Shown: piece after piece, positions 24,706 through 33,479 of the stretch | Layout: each line of letters opens with the position of its first letter | Position numbering within the stretch: position 1 is the stretch's first letter | Origin: SAR202 cluster bacterium | GTDB lineage: Bacteria > Chloroflexota > Dehalococcoidia > Lucifugimonadales > VGZY01 | Direction of reading: 5' to 3' | Assembly (NCBI GenBank): GCA_016872355.1 | Contig: VGZY01000015.1 | Span: forward strand, 1-47,377 | Length of the DNA: 47,377 bases | Position numbers and translations under genes: made by a program | The notes under the pieces: model-generated | Databases searched by the model: none | What the model saw: the letters and a program-made list of their open reading frames with translations, nothing else | Told to the model about the DNA's origin: nothing

Positions 24706-26787
24706 TTACCTTCTCCGCGTCTCACCCGATTCCGGCACCCATCCTCGAGCCTGCGCCGGGTCTTCCGGCCGCCGCTGCAGGTCTTCGAACGACATCTGGG
24801 CGCCACCCGGAGCTCGAGGCGCCCGATGGGCCTGCCGGGCAGTCCTGTGAGAAGTGGCCACCTCCGCCGACGCACGCGGCCTCACGGGCATTACCGGCCT
24901 GGCGATAACAAACGGCGGCAGCGGGGGCTGAGAGCCGGCGGGCTTCGCCGGAGATGCCGTCGCCCGCGGGGCGGGTACCACCGCACTCGGCGGCTTTGCT
25001 ATCCACGTCGACACGTTCGGCCGCATGGGAGGGTTGTATATTCCGCGCGAAGGAGGGGGCGCCTTCTCCTCGCGAACGTACGGGTCAGCTCCGCAGCTCA
25101 GGTTAACGCGCAGGCGCTCGATCAGGTGCTCAACATCGTTCTTGTCGCGGTTGTACTTGTGCAGCGAAGACCGGAGCACCTCCAGGCTGGCCTCCGTCTC
25201 GGGCAGCACCACAAGCCGCACGCCCATCTTCTGCAGCCTGTCCGCTTCCTGCTTCCAGTCCACCTTGGCGATGATGTCCACCGTCGGCTTGATCCCCTGC
25301 ACCTTCTTGACAGTGCGGACCGTCGCCTCCGGGTCGCTGATAGTGATTATGACGAGCCTCGCGAAACGGACATTGGCGGCCATGAGAACGTTCTCGTTGG
25401 TGCTTACACCGTACACGCCGTAGTGGCCCCTCGCGCGCCACCTGTCTATCACGCCAGGGTCGATATCTATCACGGCCAACGGCACCTTTTGCTGCTCCAG
25501 GGCCTGTGCGACCGCCGAGCCTACCCTGCCCAGCCCGCAAACGACAACATGGTTGTGCATCAGTGGGTCGATATCGGCCTCGTCATCGGCCCGCGACTTG
25601 TATGGGCGCAGCCACTTGTAACGCTTCCCCAGCCGGGCCACGCCCCAGTCCCCTGCCGCCATCACGCCGGGTGTAAGCGCCATCGTGAGCACCGTGATCG
25701 TCACGGCGAACGACACGAAGTTAGAGTCCACAAGCCCAAGGGCGGCGGCCGCACCGCATATGATGAAGCTAAACTCTCCCACCTGGAACATTCCTATGCC
25801 CGTCAGGATGGATGTCACAGGCAGGTAACCGAACCACAGCATAAAGACTGTGGTGAAGACCACCTTTAGCACCGAAGACAGCACTATGACCCAAACGACA
25901 AGCATCCAGTTGTCCAGGATGTATGAGGGGTCCGTCAGCATGCCGAGCGAAACGAAGAACAGAGCGGCAAACGTGTCCTTGAGCGGCAGTACCTCGGAAA
26001 GGGCGCGGTGCCCGAAATCCGACTCAGCGAGGATCATGCCCGCGAGAAACGCTCCCATGGCAGCGGAGAGTCCCGTCATTGATGTCACTGCGGCAGTGCC
26101 GAATATTACCGCGACTACCGCCAGAAGGAACAACTCCCTGGAACCGAGCAGGGTGATGCGTTTGAGGACCCATGGGATGACTTTGCCGCCCAGGATCCAG
26201 GTAACGGCCAGCATCGCCCCCGCCTGCAACAGGCCCAACCCCACGTTTTGCACCACCGAGCCCGCCTCGCCGTCCAGGACCGGTATGAGTGCGACCATCG
26301 GAATGAATGCAACGTCCTGCAGTACGTGGAGACCGGTCATCAGCCTGCCGTGCACTGTCCTCAGCTCGTTGCGGTCAGCGAGCACCTTCAGCACAACCAT
26401 CGTGCTGCTCAGCGAGACGATCATCCCCATGATCACCGCTTCCTTGGGGAGCCACCCGGCAAGAAGGGCGAAGGGAAAGAACCCCGCCATAGTCAGGATG
26501 ATCTGGGCCGTACCCCCGAGCACCACCGCCTTGCCTGCTTTGCGAAGCTCCCTGAGGGAAACTTCCGCGCCCACGGCGAACATCAGCAGGACGACGCCAA
26601 ACTCGGCGAGAGTGTGCACTATGTCCTGGTCGTGCACCAGTTTTAACACATAGGGGCCGATCACAACGCCGGCGACCAGGTAACCGAAAATCACCGGGAG
26701 CCGCAAAAAACGGGCGATGGTGGCGCCGGCAAAGGCGCCCACCATGATTATGATTATCTCTACAAAAAGCGTGCCGTCTGCATGCAT
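24706..26787 (-). CDS. CPA2-family monovalent cation/proton antiporter with TrkA-N domain
   Basis: The protein resembles KefB/RosB-type K+ efflux systems in the inner membrane. The N-terminal 380 residues have about 12 membrane helices with the family motifs LRLPVIFGYLVAGVVIGP, EFGVVLLMFAVGAEVSL, SSTMVVLKVLADR and GLSAAMGAFLAGMILAESDF. A Rossmann NAD-binding RCK_N domain follows at about 408-530, opening HVVVCGLGRVGSAVAQALEQ, with the acidic cofactor-binding stretch AVIDIDPGVIDRW. The last 120 residues (from about 575) are a Pro/Ala/Arg-rich, low-complexity tail without recognisable domain, making it 693 residues rather than about 570. Start ATG 26787 has little Shine-Dalgarno. Confidence 0.93.
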   Translation of the reverse strand: MHADGTLFVEIIIIMVGAFAGATIARFLRLPVIFGYLVAGVVIGPYVLKLVHDQDIVHTLAEFGVVLLMFAVGAEVSLRELRKAGKAVVLGGTAQIILTMAGFFPFALLAGWLPKEAVIMGMIVSLSSTMVVLKVLADRNELRTVHGRLMTGLHVLQDVAFIPMVALIPVLDGEAGSVVQNVGLGLLQAGAMLAVTWILGGKVIPWVLKRITLLGSRELFLLAVVAVIFGTAAVTSMTGLSAAMGAFLAGMILAESDFGHRALSEVLPLKDTFAALFFVSLGMLTDPSYILDNWMLVVWVIVLSSVLKVVFTTVFMLWFGYLPVTSILTGIGMFQVGEFSFIICGAAAALGLVDSNFVSFAVTITVLTMALTPGVMAAGDWGVARLGKRYKWLRPYKSRADDEADIDPLMHNHVVVCGLGRVGSAVAQALEQQKVPLAVIDIDPGVIDRWRARGHYGVYGVSTNENVLMAANVRFARLVIITISDPEATVRTVKKVQGIKPTVDIIAKVDWKQEADRLQKMGVRLVVLPETEASLEVLRSSLHKYNRDKNDVEHLIERLRVNLSCGADPYVREEKAPPPSRGIYNPPMRPNVSTWIAKPPSAVVPAPRATASPAKPAGSQPPLPPFVIARPVMPVRPRASAEVATSHRTARQAHRAPRAPGGAQMSFEDLQRRPEDPAQARGWVPESGETRRR

Positions 26788-26871
26788 AGTAGATGAATGC
26801 TAAACAGAGTCTTAGATTCTTACAAGGAGAATTTGAGCCCCGTTTGCGAGGAACAAATCGCTGCGCCCGGC

Positions 26872-26899
26872 TTGACACCCGCACCCATCCCGTTAGAAT
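26872..26899 (+). promoter_or_regulatory. Sigma-70-like promoter for the nucleotidyltransferase gene
   Basis: TTGACA (26872-26877), a 16-base spacer and TAGAAT (26894-26899) lie about 62 bases upstream of the TTG start at 26961. The -35 is perfect and the -10 matches five of six bases. It would drive the nucleotidyltransferase and probably the MetE-like gene behind it. Confidence 0.75.
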
Positions 26900-26960
26900 T
26901 GTCCATGGTTACACGCCAGCCGTAGTGGTACCCAGGGTGCTACCCCCAAGGAGATGTGAC

Positions 26961-27728
26961 TTGAAAGTAATCCTTATAGGCGCGGGGCGCGGTCGGAGGC
27001 TCATGCCGCTCACGGCGTCGGAGCCGAAAAGCTTCACTAGCGTCACGGGCAGGCGGATCCTCGACTGGTCGATGGACGCGTTCATAGAGAACGGGCTGAG
27101 CAACTTTGTCTTCATTGGCGGGTACCTTATCGACGTTGTGCGCAAGGCATACCCGTCCTTTACGTTCGTAGAGAACAGGGACTGGGCCAATAACAACATA
27201 CTGTTCTCGCTGATGTGCGCCCGTGACCAAATGTCGGATGGATTCTACGCAACCTACACAGACACGCTCTATCTCGGCAACGCCGTAAAGGCGCTAAAGG
27301 AGTCCCCGCACGATATCACCGTCGTTATGGACACGAGGTGGCGCGAGCGGTACAGGTTCCGGAGCCAGCACCCCGAGTCCGACGGTGAGAAGATGATTGC
27401 TAACGGCGACAAGGTCCTAAGGATGTCTCGCAAGATCCCTTCAGAAGAGGCTTCTGGGGAGTACACCGGGGTCATCAAGATGACGCCCAGGGGGGCGGCC
27501 CAATTCGTGGACTGCTTCGACAAGCTGCTCAGGGAACTTGGCCAGGACAGGATCATCGCCGAGAACCGCACTTTCAAGATGGCGTATGTGATCCACCAGA
27601 TGGACCGCATGATAGACGCAGGAATAGACATCCACTGCGTCCGCATTCCCGGGGACTACCATGAGATAGATACACTGGAAGACCACGCACTGGCCACGAA
27701 GGACTGGGACAGCCGCTTCGCGAAATGA
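26961..27728 (+). CDS. NTP-dependent nucleotidyltransferase (sugar or choline-phosphate type)
   Basis: The protein transfers a nucleotidyl group to a phosphorylated substrate. The opening KVILIGAGRGRRLMPLTASEPKSF is the GxGxRLxPLTxxxPK signature of the glucose-1-phosphate thymidylyl/choline-phosphate cytidylyltransferase superfamily. NNNILFSLMCARDQM near 73-88 resembles the LicC group, which is why choline-phosphate-like is suggested, but the substrate is not proven. I choose TTG 26961 because AAGGAG lies seven bases upstream and the motif starts at residue 3; a longer frame to 26793 crosses the promoter. The product is 255 residues. Followed 27 bases later by the MetE-like gene. Confidence 0.85.
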   Translation: MKVILIGAGRGRRLMPLTASEPKSFTSVTGRRILDWSMDAFIENGLSNFVFIGGYLIDVVRKAYPSFTFVENRDWANNNILFSLMCARDQMSDGFYATYTDTLYLGNAVKALKESPHDITVVMDTRWRERYRFRSQHPESDGEKMIANGDKVLRMSRKIPSEEASGEYTGVIKMTPRGAAQFVDCFDKLLRELGQDRIIAENRTFKMAYVIHQMDRMIDAGIDIHCVRIPGDYHEIDTLEDHALATKDWDSRFAK

Positions 27729-27755
27729 TAGACCAACCGATCAAACGAGAGGACC

Positions 27756-28826
27756 ATGCCCACCAAGCTCTTCCCCACCACCGTGGTCGGCTCCATGCCG
27801 CGGCCGCAGTACATCAAGGACCTCGTTGAGGCGCAGGCCGCCTCCGGCCAGAGCCTCGGCGCGGACTTCCAGCGCATGATGGACTCCGCCGTCCCGTATG
27901 TAGCCCAGATGCAGGAGATGGCTGGAATAGACATCATCTCCGACGGCGAATGGCGGCGGAAATCGTACATTGGCGTCATCGCAGACATATGCTCAGGCTT
28001 TGAGCTCTCGATCAGGGAGGTGAACGGCCAGCGCCAATCGTGGCACATAGTCACGGGGGAGATCAGGCCAAACAACCCGGGGCAGATCGCGCGGGAGGCG
28101 AGATTTCTGAGGGAGCATACGTCAAGGGACGTCAAAGTTGCGCTCCCCTCCCCTTACCTGCTGGGACAGCGGATGTGGGACCCGGAGCTTTCCCGGGGGG
28201 CGTACCCTTCGCGTCGCGACTTCACTGAGGCGCTGGTGCCTGTGCTTCGCGATGAGCTGATTGCCCTGCGCAATGAAGGCGTGGCGATAGCGCAGTTCGA
28301 CGACCCTCAGCTCTGCCTGTTCGTGGACCCCGCGGCGCGGGCCGACTACGCGGACCCCGATGCGGAGATGATGTACTGCGTGGATATGCTTAACCGGATT
28401 GTCGACGGCGTGGACGGCATCAAGCTGGCGCTGCACCTCTGCCGCCGCAACAAGGGGCGCAGCGGATGGCTGGGACAGGGAGGCTACGTGGCGATATTGC
28501 CCGCCTTGAAGGAGCTTGAGCTCCACATGCTGATGATGGAGTTCGCCATGCCGGCAGCCGGCGACAAAAAGGTGCTGGCCGATCTCCCCGAGAGGTTCGA
28601 GATCGGCCTTGGCTGCATCGACTGCCGCAGCCAGCACATAGACACGCCGGAGGAGATCGTCGCGCGGGTGAAGCAGGCGCTCGAATACGTCGCGCCTCAC
28701 CGCATCACCCTGCACCCCGATTGCGGCTTCGCCCCCGGCAGCGCGGCTGACATCCCTATAGACGAGGCCTACCTCAAGCTCAAGAACGAGGCGATCGCCG
28801 CGCAGATGCTGCGGGACTCGGTTTGA
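27756..28826 (+). CDS. MetE C-terminal-like (core MetE) cobalamin-independent methyltransferase
   Basis: The 356-residue protein corresponds to only the catalytic half of cobalamin-independent methionine synthase. The start TTVVGSMPRPQYIKDLV and DIISDGEWRRKSYIG are typical. Zinc ligands can be placed as His227 and Cys229 in LALHLCRRN, Cys323 in LHPDCGFAP, and possibly Glu262. Such short core-MetE proteins methylate homocysteine or other thiols from varied donors. AGAGGACC precedes ATG 27756. It is probably co-transcribed with the nucleotidyltransferase. The substrate is unknown; methionine synthesis is possible but not shown. Confidence 0.88.
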   Translation: MPTKLFPTTVVGSMPRPQYIKDLVEAQAASGQSLGADFQRMMDSAVPYVAQMQEMAGIDIISDGEWRRKSYIGVIADICSGFELSIREVNGQRQSWHIVTGEIRPNNPGQIAREARFLREHTSRDVKVALPSPYLLGQRMWDPELSRGAYPSRRDFTEALVPVLRDELIALRNEGVAIAQFDDPQLCLFVDPAARADYADPDAEMMYCVDMLNRIVDGVDGIKLALHLCRRNKGRSGWLGQGGYVAILPALKELELHMLMMEFAMPAAGDKKVLADLPERFEIGLGCIDCRSQHIDTPEEIVARVKQALEYVAPHRITLHPDCGFAPGSAADIPIDEAYLKLKNEAIAAQMLRDSV

Positions 28827-28831
28827 TAGAA

Positions 28832-29044
28832 CTACCCGGCTTCCTGCATCAGGAACGCGCGTTGCGCCCGTGCCTTCATTCGCTCGTACTCGTCCGCGTG
28901 GGCGTCGCCTCCCGGGTCATCAGAGACCCCACTCGCCGCGTACCTTGTCGCTGTAAAGCCGCACTGGAAACAGTGTTTCTGGTCATCCTCGTCCAGGTAC
29001 ATGTCACCGGTACTACACCTCGGACAGGACTTGAGCCACATCAT
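28832..29044 (-). CDS. Small zinc-ribbon protein
   Basis: This 70-residue cytosolic protein has a CxxC...CxxC zinc ribbon near the N-terminus (SCPRCSTGDMYLD, then KHCFQCGF; Cys7, Cys10, Cys25, Cys28) and a charged, helical C-terminal part (DEYERMKARAQRAFLM). The ribbon layout resembles TFIIB/Zn-ribbon-like modules, but I do not recognise the specific family. GGAGGGGG precedes the first of two adjacent ATG codons. It converges with the MetE-like gene, with five bases between the stops. Confidence 0.7.
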   Translation of the reverse strand: MMWLKSCPRCSTGDMYLDEDDQKHCFQCGFTATRYAASGVSDDPGGDAHADEYERMKARAQRAFLMQEAG

Positions 29045-29294
29045 ACCCCCGCCCCCTCCCCTGCCTCTTGCCGACGTCTGCGCGGTGCGCTGGTGTCGAT
29101 TAAAGCAATATTACCGGCCCGCAGAACGTCGTCCATCGGCAATTGCCATAACACCGCATAAGCCCTATTGACGATGCTTTCCGGGACCAACAGCCACGGA
29201 GGGGCACCGTCCCCTTGGACTATGCGCTGGTAACACGCGCCGCGCTGTTGGTACAGTTCATATCAGCCGGGCCTCGCCTTCTCTGGAGGGGCAT

Positions 29295-32265
29295 ATGCAG
29301 AAACTTTTCGGCATTCCCATGGGTGACCTGCTCGTGGCGCTCGCCGCGCTGTTTGCGATTGCCACGGCCGTCACCGTCTTTGTGGCGGTCCGGAACCGGG
29401 TTGCCCTCCGCATGGCCCTCCGCAACGTGCCGCGCCGCCGCGCCCAGTCCGTCCTCATCGTCCTCGGGCTAATGCTCGCGACGGCGCTTTTCGCCGCTTC
29501 CTTCACCACCGGCGACACGCTCACCCACTCGATCCGCGTCCAGGTGGTCCGCGACCTTGGCAACGTGGATATCCTTGTCAACTCGCGTGCTACGGAGGTG
29601 AGCGGCCGCCCGGCCTATTTCGACATGGCCTACTTCGATACCGTGCGCAACGCGCTATCCGGCGACCCGAACGTGGACGGCGTTGCGCCGTTGATCAGGG
29701 AGAGCTTGCCCGTTGTCGCTCCGTCCACAAGGCAGAGCGAGCCATCCGTGGCCGTGCTGGGCGTGGACCCGCAATGGATGGCTGGATTCGACCCGGTCGT
29801 GGACACGGACGGGAGACCCCTCCGCGTTGACGATCTGGCCCTCGAAGAGGCCTTCGTCAGCGCACGGCTTGCCGAAGTGCTGGAAATATCGCCGGGCGAC
29901 ACTATTGAGGTCTACGCCGGGCAGGTCGCGATTCCCATCAAGGTCGCAGGCGTTTACGAGAGGGGCGGCAACCCCGCGGGGCCACTGTCGATCATTGTGC
30001 CGCTCAGCACAATGCAGTCCGTCCCCGGGCTGGCCGGACGGATAACCGACGTCGTCATTTCCAACACCGGTGACTCCGTGTCCGGCGCGGGCAGGTCGGA
30101 TGCCGTGGAAGCCAGGCTCAAGCCCGTCCTGGAGGGCAGCGATCTCAGAATCGTCAAGCGCAAGCAGATGGCCCTGGAGAACGCGGAGGCGAACGGCAGC
30201 GAGATCACAACGGTCTTCTTCGTATTCGCTCAGTTCTCCGTCGCCGCTGGTATCCTGCTGATATTCCTGATATTCGTGATGCTCGCCGCCGAGCGGAAGA
30301 AGGAGCTGGGCATGGCCCGCGCCGTGGGCACCCAGCGCGGACATGTGATCCGCATGTTCACGTTTGAGGGCGCGGCGTACTCGCTCATGGCGGCCGCAAT
30401 CGGCAGCGCGCTGGGGGTGCTGGTCGGCCTCGGGATGGTGCGGATCATGGGTATCGCCTTTGCAGACGAGAACTTCCAGTTCGCATTCTCGTTTAACTGG
30501 CGCAGTGTGATCATCGCCTACACACTCGGTATGGGCCTGACGTTCGGCGTGGTCCTGCTCTCCTCGTGGCGGGTCAGCCGCCTGAATATAGTGCGCGCGG
30601 TTAGAGACCTGCCCGAGCCGCCGCAGGGACGCAAAACGCTGGTGGGTACCATACTGGCAATGCTCGTCCCCATTGCCGGAGCGGCGTTCATCTACTATGG
30701 CCTCGAGTCCGAAGGGATGGGCGCGTTCATGCTCGGGGTATCCCTGGTCATAATCGGCCTCGCCCTGATCGCCCGGCGCTTCGGGTTGAGTGACCGCATC
30801 GCCTTCACCGTGGCGGGGCTCGGAGTCCTTGCCTGGTGGCTGCTGCCGCTCGATGCCGTGCGCGAACTCGTCCCGGACCTCAACCAGGGTATCGAGATGT
30901 TCTTTCTGTCCGGCCTGATGGTCGTAATCGGCGCGGTCTGGACGGTGATATACAACTCGGACATCATTCTGAACGTGACGATGGCCCTGTTCGGCCGCTT
31001 AAGGACTCTTTCTCCGGTGATGAAAGCAGCTGTTTCGTACCCGATGCAGGACAGGCTCCGCACCGGCATGACGCTCGCAATGTTCTCGCTGGTAGTGTTC
31101 ACGCTGACCGTTATGGGATTTGTCATCGCCTCGAATAGCGCCGTCTATGCGGACCCGCTCAAGCTCTCCGGCGGCTACGCCGTTCGCACGGTAACGAACG
31201 CCGCCAACCCGGTGAGCGATATGCGCTCCGAGCTCGGCGGCGTCGATGGCCTTGACCTTTCCGGGGTTGGAGCGATAGGCAGCCTGAGCGGCGCAACGGC
31301 GCCCATGAAGCAGGACGGAACCGACAAAAAGATGGTGGACGACTGGTTCGTCCGCGGAGTCGATCAGGGATATGCGGAGAGCGTCACGTTCGGCTTCCTC
31401 CTCATGGACAGCGAGTTCTCGACTCCGCGCGAAGTGTGGCAAGCGCTGATGAGCCGGCCCAATACCGCGATCGTGGACGACTTCATGGTGCGTGCGCGAA
31501 CGGACTTCAGCGTCGGCGAGTCCGGCCCAGACCTGCAGCTGGAGGGGTTCTACAGGGAGGACAGGACTCTGCCGGAAACCTACCTGCTCGTCCGTGACCC
31601 GCGTACGGGAACCGAGACGAGGCTCCGGGTGCTGGCTGTGGCTTGCCCAGGACTCATGGTACTCCGCGCCTGTGACCGTGTCCCAGGCCACGCTGGAGTC
31701 AGTGATGGGCGGCCCTGTGCCGGCGCGCCAGCACGTGTTCAGGCTCGCAGAAGGGACGGACCCGGAGCGGTTCGCCCGGGCTATCGAAGCCGGCCTGATC
31801 GAGAACGGCGTGCAGGCCATATCTGTCCCGCAAGAAGTCAGGGAGGACGCCGGATCTTCAAGAATGATGGACACGTTGCTCCAGGGGTTCATGGGGCTGG
31901 GCCTCATTGTCGGAATTGCGGCGCTGGGGGTAATCGCCGCCCGCTCCGTTGTGGAGCGCCGCCAGCAAATCGGCGTCCTGCGCGCCATAGGCTTTCAGAA
32001 GGGCATGGTGCAGCTTACGTTCCTGCTGGAGGCATCGTTTGTCGCGCTCATGGGCGTGGCCATGGGCGTAACCCTGGGAGTGCTGCTGGCGTTCAACATG
32101 ATCAGCGAGCTATCTAAGGAAATCGCAGGCCTTACGTTTCAGATGCCCTGGAGCACCATCGCTGTACTAGTGGTGATCACCTTCGGAGCGTCGCTGCTGA
32201 CCACGTTTCTTCCGGCGCGCCAGGCGGCCAGGGTGTACCCAGCCGAGGCACTCCGGTCCGAATAA
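29295..32265 (+). pseudogene. FtsX/MacB-type ABC transporter permease, frameshifted
   Basis: A roughly 990-residue permease with two FtsX domains can be followed from ATG 29295 (GGAGG upstream) to the stop at 32265, but one frame change is needed near 31636-31655. Before it the reading frame gives ETRLRVLAV. After it the good frame is one register over: WLAQDSWYSAPVTVSQATLESV and on. Visible segments are an N-terminal anchor (LLVALAALFAIATAVTVFVAV), MacB-like periplasmic region, helices such as FSVAAGILLIFLIFVMLAAERKKELGMARAVGTQRGHV, and a mirrored second domain ending ERRQQIGVLRAIGFQKG and ARQAARVYPAEALRSE. No ABC ATPase gene is adjacent. It is either a recent pseudogene or one sequence error. 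Confidence 0.8.
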
Positions 32266-32323
32266 CGGCGCCGTCCCCTTTTCCCGGTCCCCCCTTGCGC
32301 TCAATGCTAGAATAGCTTTCGGC

Positions 32324-33421
32324 ATGGAAGAAAAAGAACTAAAGTACTGGATCTCTTTCAATCGCATACCGCACATCGGCCGCGTCCGGGTCAGGCTGCT
32401 GGAGAGCCACTTCGGATCGCTGTCCGATGCGTGGCGCGCCGGAATTGCTGAGCTGAAGCGCGCGGGTCTCGACGAGCGGTCAGCGCAGTCGATCGTTTCG
32501 GAACGGGACGGCATCAAACCGGACGACGAGGTTGGGCTGCTCACCCGGAACGGCATTAAGGCCTACACCTGGCACGACAGGGAGTACCCTCCCCGCCTCA
32601 AAGAGATCGAGGACCTGCCGCCGGTACTCTATGTCCGGGGCGAAATGACCACGCAGGACGAACGGTCAATTGCAATCGTGGGGACGCGGAAGGCGACGCC
32701 CTACGGCCGGCAGGTGGCGCACCAGCTCTCTTTCGACCTTGCGCAGGCCGGCATGACAATAGTGAGCGGCCTGGCGCTCGGCATCGACGGCGTTGCGCAT
32801 CGAGCGGCTATCGAAGCCGGCAAGCGGACAATCGCCGTGGTGGCGAGCGGTCTGGACATCGTCTACCCCAGAGAGCATACGCGACTAGCCTCGGAGGTCG
32901 CGCAGCACGGCGCCGTGGTCTCCGAGCACCCGGTGGGCACACAGCCGAAGGCGGAGTACTTCCCGCGCCGGAACCGCATCATAAGTGGCATGACACTCGG
33001 CACGGTGGTTGTGGAGGCGGGCGAGGAGAGCGGCGCCCTTATCACCGCGCGGCACGCAATAGACCAGAATCGAGAGGTTTTCGCAGTCCCCGGCAGTATC
33101 ATGTCCCTGAACAGCAAGGGCGCGAACAGGATTATCCAGCGGTCGGAGGCCAAGCTGGTCTGCGACTACAAGGACGTCCTGGATGAGCTCAACCTGAGCG
33201 GCAACAGCGGCAAGCAGCTGCAATTGGCGATGGAGGCCTTCTTCCCAGCCAGCGACCAGGAGTCGCAGATCATGTACTATCTAACACATGAGCCCATTCA
33301 CATCGACGAGATTATCAGGGGCTCAGGACTTAACATATCGACCGTCAGCAGCGTCCTTGCTATGATGGAGCTACGCGGCATGGTCCGCCAGGTTGGCGGA
33401 ATGAACTACGTCCGCGTTTAA
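32324..33421 (+). CDS. dprA: DNA processing protein DprA
   Basis: DprA loads RecA on incoming single-stranded DNA during natural transformation. The 365-residue protein has an N-terminal SAM-like helical domain. The Rossmann-like DprA domain follows: IAIVGTRKATPYGRQ (117-130), SGLALGIDGVAHRAA (148-162), YFPRRNRIISG (212-222) and VVVEAGEESGALITARHA. A C-terminal winged helix (PIHIDEIIRGSGLNISTVSSVLAMMELRGMV) completes the full-length form. It precedes topA, as in many bacteria. There is no strong promoter or Shine-Dalgarno ahead of the ATG. Confidence 0.95.
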   Translation: MEEKELKYWISFNRIPHIGRVRVRLLESHFGSLSDAWRAGIAELKRAGLDERSAQSIVSERDGIKPDDEVGLLTRNGIKAYTWHDREYPPRLKEIEDLPPVLYVRGEMTTQDERSIAIVGTRKATPYGRQVAHQLSFDLAQAGMTIVSGLALGIDGVAHRAAIEAGKRTIAVVASGLDIVYPREHTRLASEVAQHGAVVSEHPVGTQPKAEYFPRRNRIISGMTLGTVVVEAGEESGALITARHAIDQNREVFAVPGSIMSLNSKGANRIIQRSEAKLVCDYKDVLDELNLSGNSGKQLQLAMEAFFPASDQESQIMYYLTHEPIHIDEIIRGSGLNISTVSSVLAMMELRGMVRQVGGMNYVRV

Positions 33422-33426
33422 TCCCC

Positions 33427-33460
33427 AACTCGTAACTCGGAACTCGTAACTCGTAATTCG
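33427..33460 (+). repeat. Heptanucleotide tandem repeat between dprA and topA
   Basis: Four full 7-base units (AACTCGT, AACTCGG, AACTCGT, AACTCGT) and a partial AATTCG lie head to tail in the 58-base gap before topA, ending 19 bases before its ATG. They form a short tandem repeat of the type whose copy number can vary. Any effect on topA expression is inference. Confidence 0.85.
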
Positions 33461-33479
33461 CCTTCACGCGTGAGGAACA

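Noticed and set aside
26793-26960. Longer N-terminus for the nucleotidyltransferase
   Set aside because: The added residues are not family-like and would contain the sigma-70 promoter and the AAGGAG site that fits TTG 26961.
33427-33460. CRISPR-like repeats before topA
   Set aside because: The units are only seven bases, directly adjacent and without spacers, so this is a simple tandem repeat.
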